Shown here: positions 1 to 7,479 of the stretch, one piece after another
Layout: each line of letters starts with the position of its first letter
Position numbering within the stretch: position 1 is the stretch's first letter
Assembly: GCA_964626965.1 (NCBI GenBank)
Contig: CAZVHB010000001.1
Location: 62,001 to 126,000, forward strand
Origin: CAZEPT01 sp964626965
GTDB lineage: Bacteria > Patescibacteriota > Minisyncoccia > Phycocordibacterales > UBA9973
DNA: 64,000 nt
Direction of reading: 5' to 3'
Translations under genes and position numbers: made by a program
Notes under the pieces: model-generated
What the model saw: only the letters and a program-made list of their open reading frames with translations
Database searches by the model: none
Told to the model about the DNA's origin: nothing

Positions 1-1
1 T

Positions 2-247
2 TTGGAGGTACTCTTTAGTGTTCCTTATGGAGAGACTATTTCATATAAGGAACTGGCAAAATACGCAGGCAAACCAAAAGCAATTCGTGCTGTTGCGAAT
101 GTAGTTGCGAGTAATAAACACTATATTTTTATTCCGTGCCATCGTGTGGTCGCAAGTGATGGAACACTTGGTGGATACGGTGCAGGATTTAAGAGAAAAG
201 CGTGGTTATTGAGGCATGAAAGTGGAAGGATTATAAATACTAAATGA
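2..247 (+). CDS. ogt: Methylated-DNA--protein-cysteine methyltransferase, C-terminal part (5' partial)
   Basis: The visible 81 residues form the C-terminal catalytic domain of an O6-alkylguanine-DNA alkyltransferase, a suicide repair protein that moves an alkyl group from guanine onto its own cysteine. The acceptor motif PCHRV is present (cysteine about residue 46 of the visible part), as are the family stretches VPYGETISYKELA and the GGYGAGFKRKAWLL end. The reading frame is open to the window edge, so the start at base 2 is only the limit of what can be seen. Such domains also occur as short stand-alone alkyltransferase-like proteins, but those lack the cysteine, which is present here. Confidence 0.9.
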   Translation: MEVLFSVPYGETISYKELAKYAGKPKAIRAVANVVASNKHYIFIPCHRVVASDGTLGGYGAGFKRKAWLLRHESGRIINTK

Positions 248-269
248 GAAATACGAAAAGCATAACAGC

Positions 270-311
270 GGGGGGGGGGGGGGGGGGGGCGGGGGGGGGG
301 GGTGGGTGGGG
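270..311. other. Poly-G patch, probable sequencing or assembly artefact
   Basis: An almost unbroken run of G with one C and two T, followed by an A-run, sits between two copies of the motif AACAGCGG (264 and 347). The second copy opens a clean GC-rich terminator. The patch is best read as a failed read-through of a hairpin and not as a real G-tract. Similar patches lie at 9750-9900, 39397-39420 and 58930-59030. Confidence 0.7.
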
Positions 312-346
312 AATAAAAAAAAAAAAATCAAAAAACCCAAAACAAC

Positions 347-379
347 AACAGCGGGACGCCCTTCGGGCGCCCCGCTGTT
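347..379 (+). terminator. GC-rich hairpin terminator before murI
   Basis: Arms 347-361 and 365-379 pair over 15 positions with one mismatch around a TTC loop, followed by GATTTTT. It ends the upstream alkyltransferase transcript and lies about 50 bases before the murI promoter. Confidence 0.8.
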
Positions 380-424
380 TGATTTTTCCTATAACCTAAT
401 ACCTATCAACTATAACCTAGCGCG

Positions 425-433
425 TGCTATAGT
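425..433 (+). promoter_or_regulatory. Extended -10 promoter of murI (leaderless)
   Basis: TGC-TATAGT with the -10 at 428-433, then 6 bases (434-439), then ATG at 440. The expected transcription start falls on or next to the start codon. No clear -35 box is seen. Confidence 0.65.
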
Positions 434-439
434 TTCTCT

Positions 440-1219
440 ATGCACACAGCACACAGTGTTAAAAAAATAGGATTCTATGATTCTGGATTAGGAGGACTCT
501 TTTTAATGCACTATGTACAAACAGTATTTCCGGGATACGAATATGTCTTTTTGGGGGATGAGAAAAATCTACCCTATGGTCCACGTCCTGTCGAAGAACT
601 ATTTACCTTTGCTCGTACTGCTATCGATTTTTTATATGATAAAGAAAATTGCGATATTGTCGTTATTGCGTGCAATACGCTCTCTGCGACTGTGTATGAA
701 ACTTTGGCGCTCGAGTACAAGGTAAAGCATCCTGACCGATTACTTATCGATGTCATTACACCGACTATCGACGCACTTGAGAAAGATACACACTTCAGTG
801 TCTTTGGAACACTACGCACTATTGAAAGTCATCTCTATCGAGATGGCATTACTAAAAATTTTCCTGACGCGAAAGTCGATGAGTACGTCGCGACTAATCT
901 TGCATTGTTGATAGAAGAAAAAAGAGATACGACCGAATCAATCAGTTCTTTTAAAGATCAGGTTTATCCTCATCCTCATACGATGATCTTGAGTTGTACT
1001 CATTATGGAATAGTGGAAGATGTTTTTCGAAAGGTATATCCAGAGTGTTCCGAGATTATTTCCCAGCACTCAATCATAACTGATCTCTTTCGTTTCATGC
1101 TCCATCCAGGAGGTGAAGAGGTATCTGTGCGGATATTGGTGACAAAAGATAATCCAGTGCTTACTGCATATAGTAAAGAATGGTTTCCTTCGGTAGGGCC
1201 TGAAGTGATAAATCTCTAA
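440..1219 (+). CDS. murI: Glutamate racemase
   Basis: Cofactor-independent racemase that supplies D-glutamate for peptidoglycan precursors in the cytoplasm. The 259-residue protein has the family landmarks: FYDSGLGG near the start (Asp14), the first catalytic cysteine in VIACNT (Cys78), and the second in LSCTHYG (Cys186, with His188). Length is normal. The start is fixed by an extended -10 box ending 6 bases before ATG 440. It supports the same pathway as murD and murC, encoded 4-6 kb downstream. The next gene, a Nudix hydrolase, has its own -10 box, so murI may be monocistronic. Confidence 0.93.
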   Translation: MHTAHSVKKIGFYDSGLGGLFLMHYVQTVFPGYEYVFLGDEKNLPYGPRPVEELFTFARTAIDFLYDKENCDIVVIACNTLSATVYETLALEYKVKHPDRLLIDVITPTIDALEKDTHFSVFGTLRTIESHLYRDGITKNFPDAKVDEYVATNLALLIEEKRDTTESISSFKDQVYPHPHTMILSCTHYGIVEDVFRKVYPECSEIISQHSIITDLFRFMLHPGGEEVSVRILVTKDNPVLTAYSKEWFPSVGPEVINL

Positions 1220-1237
1220 ACACACTCTGCGCTTGTG

Positions 1238-1246
1238 TGGTATGAT
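1238..1246 (+). promoter_or_regulatory. Extended -10 promoter of the Nudix gene
   Basis: TGG-TATGAT, -10 at 1241-1246, 9 bases before ATG 1256. This predicts a leader of 0-3 bases and favours the ATG at 1256 over in-frame codons upstream. Confidence 0.55.
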
Positions 1247-1255
1247 ATCCAAGTA

Positions 1256-1819
1256 ATGAAACCTGTTATTCCACCACATGCAAAAAAAGTCTTTGAAGGG
1301 ATTATTTTTGATATTCATCAGTGGCAACAAGAAATGTTTGACGGTACTACTGCGACCTTTGAACTCGCCAGTAGACCAAGTGTTGTCGTAACACTCCCTG
1401 TGATGGGTGATAAAATCTTGGTGGTTAAGGAAGAACAGCCGGGACGTCCACCGTATATTTCTGCACCAGCTGGATTTTCTGAGAAACAAGATATTGATGC
1501 ACTCGCAACTGGAAAACGAGAACTACGGGAAGAAACAGGCCTCACGAGTGACGACTGGGAACTTTTTGATATATATGAACTCTATCCGCGGATGAGTGTC
1601 ACAGACGTAGTCTATATTGCTCGTGATTGTAAAAAGACTCATGAGAAGACTCTCGATCGTGGAGAGCGACCTCTTGAAGATTTATGGCTGACGCTCGATG
1701 AATTTATTGATTTAGTTGATCGACCTGATTTTGCGAGTTTGTTTATGAAACATCATCTTGTTCGTGCAAAGTATGATCCTGAGTACAGAGAAGTTTTGAG
1801 GAAGAAAATTTTTGGTTAG
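1256..1819 (+). CDS. Nudix hydrolase, ADP-ribose pyrophosphatase type
   Basis: Predicted cytoplasmic hydrolase of nucleoside-diphosphate-linked substrates. The 187-residue protein has the layout of the ADP-ribose pyrophosphatase branch: an N-terminal beta region, PVMGDKILVVKEEQPGR, then a Nudix box. The box ends with a full RELREETGL, while its first half (GFSEKQDIDALATGK) carries one extra residue and Asp in place of the first Glu. The metal-binding EE pair is intact. Substrate cannot be told from sequence. It slightly abuts the next gene (ATG 1821), so the two are probably co-transcribed. Confidence 0.85.
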   Translation: MKPVIPPHAKKVFEGIIFDIHQWQQEMFDGTTATFELASRPSVVVTLPVMGDKILVVKEEQPGRPPYISAPAGFSEKQDIDALATGKRELREETGLTSDDWELFDIYELYPRMSVTDVVYIARDCKKTHEKTLDRGERPLEDLWLTLDEFIDLVDRPDFASLFMKHHLVRAKYDPEYREVLRKKIFG

Positions 1820-1820
1820 T

Positions 1821-2135
1821 ATGAAAAAAACTACAGCAAAATCAGATTTGTATGAGTTACCAAATCTCGGTCCACGTTCCATCGAACGTTTGGAAAAAAT
1901 CGGTGTGACTTCGATAAAACAATTACAAAAGCATGGACCAGAAAAAGTCTATGACATGCTCTGCACTCATTACAAAACTCACATGCATATGGCGTTTCTG
2001 TACGTCCTCCGCTCTGCGTACTCGTATGCGAACGGTAAAATTGACCGAGATGGCGCATTACGCTGGTGGATGTTTCGTTCAGTGAAAGATAAAGACTTGG
2101 TTTTGCAGTATCAAAAGAAGTTTTGTAAAAAATAA
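1821..2135 (+). CDS. TfoX C-terminal-domain (helix-hairpin-helix) protein
   Basis: A 104-residue protein matching the TfoX/Sxy C-terminal domain: LPNLGPRSIERLEKIGV followed by SIKQLQKHGPEKVYDML, a helix-hairpin-helix-like fold. In proteobacteria the domain is linked to competence regulation, but stand-alone copies are common and their role is unknown. The N-terminal TfoX domain is absent. The start ATG 1821 lies directly after the Nudix stop; an in-frame ATG at 1812 would overlap that gene by 8 bases. Function beyond probable nucleic-acid or protein binding is not claimed. Confidence 0.7.
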   Translation: MKKTTAKSDLYELPNLGPRSIERLEKIGVTSIKQLQKHGPEKVYDMLCTHYKTHMHMAFLYVLRSAYSYANGKIDRDGALRWWMFRSVKDKDLVLQYQKKFCKK

Positions 2136-2198
2136 CACACAATTGGTGCGGACATACTGTTGTGGTATTATGGAGGTGAACCTAAAACCCCTCAATAC

Positions 2199-2642
2199 AT
2201 GTCACATAAAGTATCACCCTATACTTCAGTAGAGCTCCATACTTCCTCTGTTGTTATCCCATTTTTTATTGATAGTGACGAATACTTCCTTTTTTGGGAA
2301 GGATCACACCAGCTCATCGAAACAGCTGATGATGGCTTTATTCGTTATTTTCACTATTACGGTTTTTGTCTTGTTGAGCATCGAAGTCTTGAGCTTCTTG
2401 AAAAAATTCATTTTGAATTAACAGAAGAAAAGTTGATCGAACATGGATTACCTCCGTATGTGAGTATCGTGCTCCCTTCACAGTGTGAATACAGTTATCC
2501 AAGTCCCGCTGATGACAGACGTCAGCGAAGACGGTATCCTGGTATTTTTCGTTCTCCAGCTGGGAGGACAGAAGGCGTTGTATTTTTTGTCGATGATTGG
2601 GATGGCTATCGTGCGTTTATTGTAAAGAAAATAGTAGAGTAA
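2199..2642 (+). CDS. Hypothetical protein (147 aa)
   Basis: I do not recognise this family. The protein is soluble in appearance, with no signal peptide or membrane segment, and is rich in aromatic residues (EYFLFWEGSHQ, FIRYFHYYGFCLVEHRS). A very basic patch, DDRRQRRRYPGIFRSPAGR, lies near residue 110. An extended -10 (TGG-TATTAT at 2163-2171) gives a leader of about 20 bases before ATG 2199; a TTG at 2160 would extend the frame across that promoter and is unlikely. A strong terminator follows at 2649, so it is the last gene of its unit. Confidence 0.55.
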   Translation: MSHKVSPYTSVELHTSSVVIPFFIDSDEYFLFWEGSHQLIETADDGFIRYFHYYGFCLVEHRSLELLEKIHFELTEEKLIEHGLPPYVSIVLPSQCEYSYPSPADDRRQRRRYPGIFRSPAGRTEGVVFFVDDWDGYRAFIVKKIVE

Positions 2643-2648
2643 CTTATT

Positions 2649-2687
2649 CCATAACCTGTATGTTGATACAGGTTATGGTTTTTTTAT
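2649..2687 (+). terminator. Hairpin terminator
   Basis: Perfect 12-bp stem (2649-2660 with 2667-2678), 6-base loop and a run of eight T. Confidence 0.9.
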
Positions 2688-2713
2688 TTCTTTATAATTT
2701 GGAATTTATAATT

Positions 2714-2719
2714 TATAAT
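2714..2719 (+). promoter_or_regulatory. -10 box of the M24 peptidase gene
   Basis: TATAAT 7 bases before ATG 2727, again predicting an mRNA with almost no leader. Confidence 0.5.
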
Positions 2720-2726
2720 TGTTTGT

Positions 2727-3416
2727 ATGGCTCTAGTTAAAACAAAAAAAGAAATAGAAAACATACAAACTGCGTGTCAGATTACCGACGAGATTTTTAA
2801 AGAGGTGATTGTGTATGTGAAAAAAAATCGAGCGTGTACTGAGATTGAATTACAAAAATATATTTTACAACTCATAAAAAACAGAAATCTTCGCCCAAGT
2901 TTTCCGCCGATTGTGACTTCGGGTTTCCGAGCAGGGAACGACATTCACCCAAAACCGACTGATAAAAAACTTGCCGGATTTACTATTATTGATCTCGGTG
3001 TTCGGTATAACGGATTTTGTTCTGATATGACTCGTACTATCTATGTAGGTGGACCAACAGAAAAAGAAAAAGAACTGTATCAAAAAATACTTGATGTGCA
3101 GTTGCTCGGTATCAAGCTTTCTCAGTCTGATGTGCGTTGTAGTGATATTGATGCGTCTGTGCGTTCATCACTTGATTCGCTTAAGAAATATTTTATTCAT
3201 ACCCTCGGACACGGTGTCGGACGAAAAATTCACGAAGCACCGATTATCTATGAAAAACGTACTAAGCCAGTTTTGAAAGATGCTATGGTGATTACTATTG
3301 AACCAGGTATCTATATCAAAAACAAGCTCGGAATAAGGATAGAAGATACGATTGTGGTCCAAGGTAAGAAACCGCTCATTTTGACTAAAACAACTAAAAA
3401 ATTAATTTCTCTATAA
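2727..3416 (+). CDS. M24 family metallopeptidase (methionine/Xaa-Pro aminopeptidase type)
   Basis: A 229-residue pita-bread fold metallopeptidase. All five metal ligands can be placed: Asp89 and Asp100 (IIDLGVRYNGFCSDMTRT), His162 (LGHGVGRKIHEAP), Glu192 (TIEPGIYI) and Glu206 (GIRIEDTIVV). The wording around the last ligands resembles Xaa-Pro peptidases (PepQ/PepP), but the N-terminal creatinase-type domain of those enzymes is missing, so the protein is a bare catalytic domain like type I methionine aminopeptidase. Whether it serves as the cell's Map cannot be settled here. The leader is about zero bases, judged from the -10 at 2714. Confidence 0.82.
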   Translation: MALVKTKKEIENIQTACQITDEIFKEVIVYVKKNRACTEIELQKYILQLIKNRNLRPSFPPIVTSGFRAGNDIHPKPTDKKLAGFTIIDLGVRYNGFCSDMTRTIYVGGPTEKEKELYQKILDVQLLGIKLSQSDVRCSDIDASVRSSLDSLKKYFIHTLGHGVGRKIHEAPIIYEKRTKPVLKDAMVITIEPGIYIKNKLGIRIEDTIVVQGKKPLILTKTTKKLISL

Positions 3417-3437
3417 TACGCACAACCTCACTTGTTG

Positions 3438-3514
3438 TGTCATTCCGGACTTGATCCGGAATCTAGAGTTTTGGAATGATCCATCCTGGATTCCGGATCA
3501 AGTCCGGAATGACA
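3438..3514. repeat. Pair of inverted 29-base palindromic repeats
   Basis: Two copies of a 29-base repeat face each other (3438-3466 and 3486-3514), separated by 19 bases. Each copy is itself a small palindrome, ATTCCGGA-TCAAG-TCCGGAAT. The pair can form a long hairpin between convergent or tandem genes. Other copies lie at 7494, 9708, 49016 and 49073. Confidence 0.85.
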
Positions 3515-3550
3515 ATGCGGGCACATAACCCTTTCACAAAATATCGTATT

Positions 3551-3559
3551 TGTTATACT
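3551..3559 (+). promoter_or_regulatory. Extended -10 promoter
   Basis: TGT-TATACT with the -10 at 3554-3559, giving a leader of about 24 bases before ATG 3590. Confidence 0.5.
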
Positions 3560-3589
3560 GTAATTGTATTAGTTTAATTATTACATTTC

Positions 3590-4423
3590 ATGAATTCATC
3601 ATTTTCTATCAAAGAAGCATTTTCCTACGGTTGGGAGACATTTAAAAAACAATGGAAGTCTTTATTACCGTATTTTGCTGTACTTATTATTATACAAGTT
3701 GTATTCTCTTATCTTGGAGGAGAAAAAAGTCCAGTTGGTCTAACAGGGGCTATGGTCATAAATCTCCTTGGGACAGTTGTCAGTATTTTCTTGTCTGCAA
3801 GTATGATTAAAACAATACTTATGGTTAATAATCATCACACTATCTCTATTTCTAAAAATATTTTTTGTGCGACTCGTAAAGAAACATGGAGATATTTTAA
3901 AACTGGACTTGTTTTTGCCCTGTATTTACTTCCTGCATTTATTCCTCTCGCTATCATTGGTGGTCTCTTCGCTGTAGTTATTACAACTTCTCCAGCTCTG
4001 TTACCTGTAATGATACTCGTTGTTATCGCTGCAGTAGTTGCGGTAGTGTTCTATGTATCGAGTCTCTTTTTTTCTTATTACATTTCTTTTGAACATAATT
4101 TTAAAATCTTTGAAAATGTCAGATACAGTTTGAAAATAACAAAAGGCAATAGATGGAAACTTGTGTATTTTTCTGTGATTTCATTTTTGCTCATCTTGCT
4201 CGGATTTGTATGTTTTTTTGTTGGTATTATGATTACTATCCCTATTGTTCAGCTTGCGACCGTTTATGTTTACAAAAAGCTTGATGCACAGTATCAAGCA
4301 AAAGAGGGTAAGACTGAATCTACTTCAGAAGCTACTACTGTTCATATTCATGCAGAGACAGTCACCGATGTTGAAATCCAACCAGAGGAAATTACGGCAT
4401 CTAAAGAAGATATCAAAGAATAA
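3590..4423 (+). CDS. Polytopic membrane protein of unknown function
   Basis: A 277-residue integral membrane protein. It opens with a short amphipathic part (SIKEAFSYGWETFKKQWKS) and then has about six hydrophobic segments at roughly residues 25-45, 57-80, 105-130, 135-160, 195-225 and beyond. A hydrophilic acidic tail of about 45 residues follows. The layout resembles the DUF975 / glycerophosphodiester phosphodiesterase membrane-domain group seen in many bacteria, but that assignment is tentative. It lies 20 bases upstream of a secreted-membrane protein gene, so the two are probably one transcript and may act together in the envelope. Confidence 0.65.
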   Translation: MNSSFSIKEAFSYGWETFKKQWKSLLPYFAVLIIIQVVFSYLGGEKSPVGLTGAMVINLLGTVVSIFLSASMIKTILMVNNHHTISISKNIFCATRKETWRYFKTGLVFALYLLPAFIPLAIIGGLFAVVITTSPALLPVMILVVIAAVVAVVFYVSSLFFSYYISFEHNFKIFENVRYSLKITKGNRWKLVYFSVISFLLILLGFVCFFVGIMITIPIVQLATVYVYKKLDAQYQAKEGKTESTSEATTVHIHAETVTDVEIQPEEITASKEDIKE

Positions 4424-4443
4424 CATATTTTTATTATTCATAC

Positions 4444-5454
4444 ATGCATACTTTTAAAAAAACAATTATTCTAACTATTCTTTTTTTCCCAAGTTTTTTT
4501 GCGTATGCACAGTATGAATCAAACACTGTTATTCTCAATCCGTATGGACCTGACTATCGAGAACCAAAAATCTATGGTGTTGGTGAAATAACACCAGTAT
4601 CATCTATTGCTGAGGATTCAAAAAAGACAGAAACAAAAACTATCGTTACAACACCAACTGATCTTTTTGAAACCCCGAAACAAGACACTTCTTTTTTAAG
4701 TAATTTATTTTCTCAGAAATTAAAGCTTGATGTAAAAGCAGTAGATGATGCATGTAAGGCAGGGGGAGAAACTTCTATTCCTTGGACACTGACTGATGGT
4801 GGTGTGTCTATTGATACAGCTGATGAATTAAAAAGTGTTGTAGATCAAGCTATTCATGCTGACCCACGACTTCGTCGGATAGTGATAAAAGAAAACATGC
4901 TGGAGATGGACTACTTGCAACCTGCGCGACTGTTCGGGCTTATTCCTGTGAACTATTTGTACAAAGTGTCTATCGATGTAACTACTCTCAAAACTGATAT
5001 CCAAAATCCAAGCTGGCTTTCTTTTGCAAAAACGTTTCATACTGATGTGACAGAAGTCCTTTCAAAAAACATGGCATCTATTTTTACGACCGATGCGATT
5101 ACGTATGTTGCCAAGCAAAATCTTTTTTATAAACATGCGATTACTATCAGTGCAGTATCGCAGAGTATGAATCCAGTTACTATCTATCCATTTGCAAATA
5201 CATTTTGGATTTGTTTTGTTGTTCCATACTTCGTAGTATTTCTTCTCTTGTTCGGTATCTTGATCGGCTTTCTGTTTTATTTTTGGGCAAAGAGACGTAC
5301 ACAGAGGTATGTCAGCAGGATAAAAGGTGCTGAGTTTAAAAGAGGAGTTTTTCCAACCATGACCGCGACTCATTCTAAAAAACCACTTCAAGTAGATGAT
5401 GATAGGGATGATGGAAGTTTGGAAGATTATATACAATCAAAACGATTTAAGTAA
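4444..5454 (+). CDS. Secreted/membrane-anchored hypothetical protein
   Basis: A 336-residue protein with a clear signal peptide (MHTFKKTIILTILFF, cleavage near AYAQ) and one C-terminal membrane span around residues 255-280 (YFVVFLLLFGILIGFLFYFW). A basic and then acidic cytoplasmic tail follows. The outer part, about 230 residues, has no motif I recognise; it holds a single cysteine. The topology suggests an envelope protein with its main domain outside. It follows the polytopic membrane gene after 20 bases and ends just before a strong terminator. Confidence 0.65.
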   Translation: MHTFKKTIILTILFFPSFFAYAQYESNTVILNPYGPDYREPKIYGVGEITPVSSIAEDSKKTETKTIVTTPTDLFETPKQDTSFLSNLFSQKLKLDVKAVDDACKAGGETSIPWTLTDGGVSIDTADELKSVVDQAIHADPRLRRIVIKENMLEMDYLQPARLFGLIPVNYLYKVSIDVTTLKTDIQNPSWLSFAKTFHTDVTEVLSKNMASIFTTDAITYVAKQNLFYKHAITISAVSQSMNPVTIYPFANTFWICFVVPYFVVFLLLFGILIGFLFYFWAKRRTQRYVSRIKGAEFKRGVFPTMTATHSKKPLQVDDDRDDGSLEDYIQSKRFK

Positions 5455-5461
5455 AATAAAT

Positions 5462-5496
5462 AGAAAATGGGGCGCCCTTCGGGCGCCCCATTTTCT
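5462..5496 (+). terminator. GC-rich hairpin terminator with TTC loop
   Basis: Perfect 16-bp stem (5462-5477 with 5481-5496) around TTC. It ends two bases before the murD promoter, so terminator and promoter are packed back to back. Confidence 0.85.
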
Positions 5497-5497
5497 A

Positions 5498-5506
5498 TGA
5501 TATACT
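5498..5506 (+). promoter_or_regulatory. Extended -10 promoter of murD (leaderless)
   Basis: TGA-TATACT, -10 at 5501-5506, 6 bases before ATG 5513. The place of a -35 box is taken by the terminator stem. Confidence 0.7.
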
Positions 5507-5512
5507 CTGTGC

Positions 5513-6838
5513 ATGAAAGGATATGTAGACTATTTTAAAGGCAAAAAAATAACCGTTCTAGGACTTGGGCTTTTAGGGAAACGTATTGAATGTATCAAGT
5601 TTTTCTCTCTTTGTGGGGCACAAGTGCTCGTGACTGACCTCAAGAAAAAGTCTGATTTATTGCCAGCTCTCAAAGAATTGAAGTCATATAAAAATATTAC
5701 CTATCATTTAGGTGAACACAGGCTTGAGGATTTTGAAAACTGTGACTTTGTTTTGAAAGGACAAGGAACACCGCTTGATTCTATCTATATTGCTCACGCA
5801 CAAAAAAAAGGGATCCCAGTAGAAATGGATGAATCACTGTTCTTGAAACTCGCACCGAAAGACGTCACGGTTATTGGTGTGACTGGAACACGAGGAAAAA
5901 CTACGACAACAATGCTCATCTATCACACATTAAAAAAAGTAGGACGTGGCCGTGTATTTCTTGGTGGTAATATCAAAGGGACTGCAGTACTTCCACTTTT
6001 GAAAACTATCAAAAGTGGTGATACACTCGTGCTCGAGCTTTCATCGTGGCAGTTGCAAGGATTCGGCGATGCAAAAATTTCTCCGCACATTTCTGTATTT
6101 ACAAATTTCATGGAGGATCACTTGAATTACTACAAAGGTTCTATGGATGCATATTTTCTCGACAAGTCTCATATTGTCAGCTATCAGAAAAAAGATGACG
6201 TCTGTGTTGCAGGTGCGAGCGTGTATGCAAAAATAAAAAAACTAAAACCAAAGAGCTCGCTCATTAAAGCTGATGCGCAGAGTATTCCAAAAAATTGGAA
6301 GCTCCTCATTCCGGGCGAACACAACAGAGAAAACGCTGCGTGTGCGTACGAAGCACTCCGCGCGTTTGGTCTGAAAGACAAAGATATTAAAACAGGTTTT
6401 GAAAACTTTAAAGGTGTGAACGGACGACTTTCATTCGTTCGAAATTACAAAGGTATCTCTATCTATAATGACACGTGTTCCACAACACCGGTTGCGCTCT
6501 CTGTTGCTTTGCAATCTTTTCCTGATAAACATATCGTGCTGATTTTTGGTGGAACAACCAAAGGTATCCCACTTGGAAATTTACCAAAACTCATTTCAAA
6601 ATACGCAGGTGAAGTTGTATTGTTACCTGGTACAGGAACGGATGAACTCATTTCTGTATTACAACAAGGTACCTATAATCAAGTAAAAACACTCAAAGAT
6701 GCAGTTAAGCAAGCTCTCACTCGTGCAACAAAAGGAAGTATTGTTTTATTCTCTCCAGGCTTCACATCTTTTGGTATGTTCAAAAATGAATATGACCGTG
6801 GTGATCAGTTTGAGAAAATAATTAAGGAATTGAAGTAG
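5513..6838 (+). CDS. murD: UDP-N-acetylmuramoylalanine--D-glutamate ligase
   Basis: ATP-dependent ligase that adds D-glutamate to UDP-MurNAc-L-alanine in the cytoplasm. The 441-residue protein starts with a Rossmann-like part (ITVLGLGLLGKR), then the Mur ligase ATP loop GVTGTRGKTTTTML near residue 125. The central-domain stretch ELSSWQL and FTNFMEDHLNYY follows, and the C-terminal domain carries the conserved INGRLSF-type region seen here as VNGRLSFV. Length is normal. Its substrate is made by murI upstream. It is followed after one base by pgeF. Confidence 0.93.
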   Translation: MKGYVDYFKGKKITVLGLGLLGKRIECIKFFSLCGAQVLVTDLKKKSDLLPALKELKSYKNITYHLGEHRLEDFENCDFVLKGQGTPLDSIYIAHAQKKGIPVEMDESLFLKLAPKDVTVIGVTGTRGKTTTTMLIYHTLKKVGRGRVFLGGNIKGTAVLPLLKTIKSGDTLVLELSSWQLQGFGDAKISPHISVFTNFMEDHLNYYKGSMDAYFLDKSHIVSYQKKDDVCVAGASVYAKIKKLKPKSSLIKADAQSIPKNWKLLIPGEHNRENAACAYEALRAFGLKDKDIKTGFENFKGVNGRLSFVRNYKGISIYNDTCSTTPVALSVALQSFPDKHIVLIFGGTTKGIPLGNLPKLISKYAGEVVLLPGTGTDELISVLQQGTYNQVKTLKDAVKQALTRATKGSIVLFSPGFTSFGMFKNEYDRGDQFEKIIKELK

Positions 6839-6839
6839 T

Positions 6840-7439
6840 ATGGATATTCAAGTAGACACTCAGAATCACATTCCTTTTATTATTAAAAATGCAGAAATAT
6901 GTATTTTTCCAAATAAAGAAACTATTGATGTCAGTGTCATAAAACCTATTCAAGCACATACAAATAACATTCTAGAGATAGTGTATGGTGATGAGGGTCT
7001 TGAAAATTGTGATGGGCTCTGTACTCAAAAAAAAGATGTCCGACTCGCAATCGGTACTTCAGATTGTGCACCAGTTTGTTTTATTTCTCCGAAAAAAGTG
7101 GGAATAGTACACTGTGGTTGGCGTGGTCTTGTGTCTGGAATAGTAGAACATATGAAAAGTGTATTTGATATGGAACACACAACTGTCTATGTTGCTCCGT
7201 TTCTTCATCGTTTTGAAATACAAAAAGATTTTTGTTTTGACGAAATCCAAACACGTTTTGGTGATACCTATTTTTCTTATGAAGGGGACAGACTATTTTT
7301 TGAATTTAAAAATGTGCTTGCAGATGTCATTGCACGACCGATTATTTGGGATTCAAGAAATACACACGATGATATATCACTTCCGAGTCATAGACGAGGA
7401 GATGTGTATAATTTTGTGACAACAATAAAAATGATGTAA
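6840..7439 (+). CDS. pgeF: Peptidoglycan-editing factor / YfiH family (laccase-domain) protein
   Basis: A 199-residue member of the YfiH/PgeF family, formerly called polyphenol oxidase or laccase domain. Family enzymes remove wrongly inserted L-serine from muramyl peptide precursors, and some act as purine nucleoside phosphorylases. The three zinc-type ligands can be placed: the QxH of PIQAHTNN, the cysteine of TSDCAPV and the histidine of VHCGWRGL. The protein is shorter than the usual 240-250 residues, with a trimmed N-terminus. Its place between murD and murC strongly favours the peptidoglycan-editing role. Confidence 0.82.
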   Translation: MDIQVDTQNHIPFIIKNAEICIFPNKETIDVSVIKPIQAHTNNILEIVYGDEGLENCDGLCTQKKDVRLAIGTSDCAPVCFISPKKVGIVHCGWRGLVSGIVEHMKSVFDMEHTTVYVAPFLHRFEIQKDFCFDEIQTRFGDTYFSYEGDRLFFEFKNVLADVIARPIIWDSRNTHDDISLPSHRRGDVYNFVTTIKMM

Positions 7440-7464
7440 ATCCCTCGTTCAAATGGGTGGATTT

Positions 7465-7473
7465 TGGTATACT
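7465..7473 (+). promoter_or_regulatory. Extended -10 promoter of murC (leaderless)
   Basis: TGG-TATACT, -10 at 7468-7473, 6 bases before ATG 7480. This chooses ATG 7480 over an in-frame ATG at 7453 that lies upstream of the promoter. Confidence 0.7.
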
Positions 7474-7479
7474 GCGAAT

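Noticed and set aside
270..311. Possible G-quadruplex regulatory element before murI
   Set aside because: The G-run lies beside a duplicated hairpin arm and an A-run and resembles the other damaged terminator sites, so a sequencing artefact is more likely.
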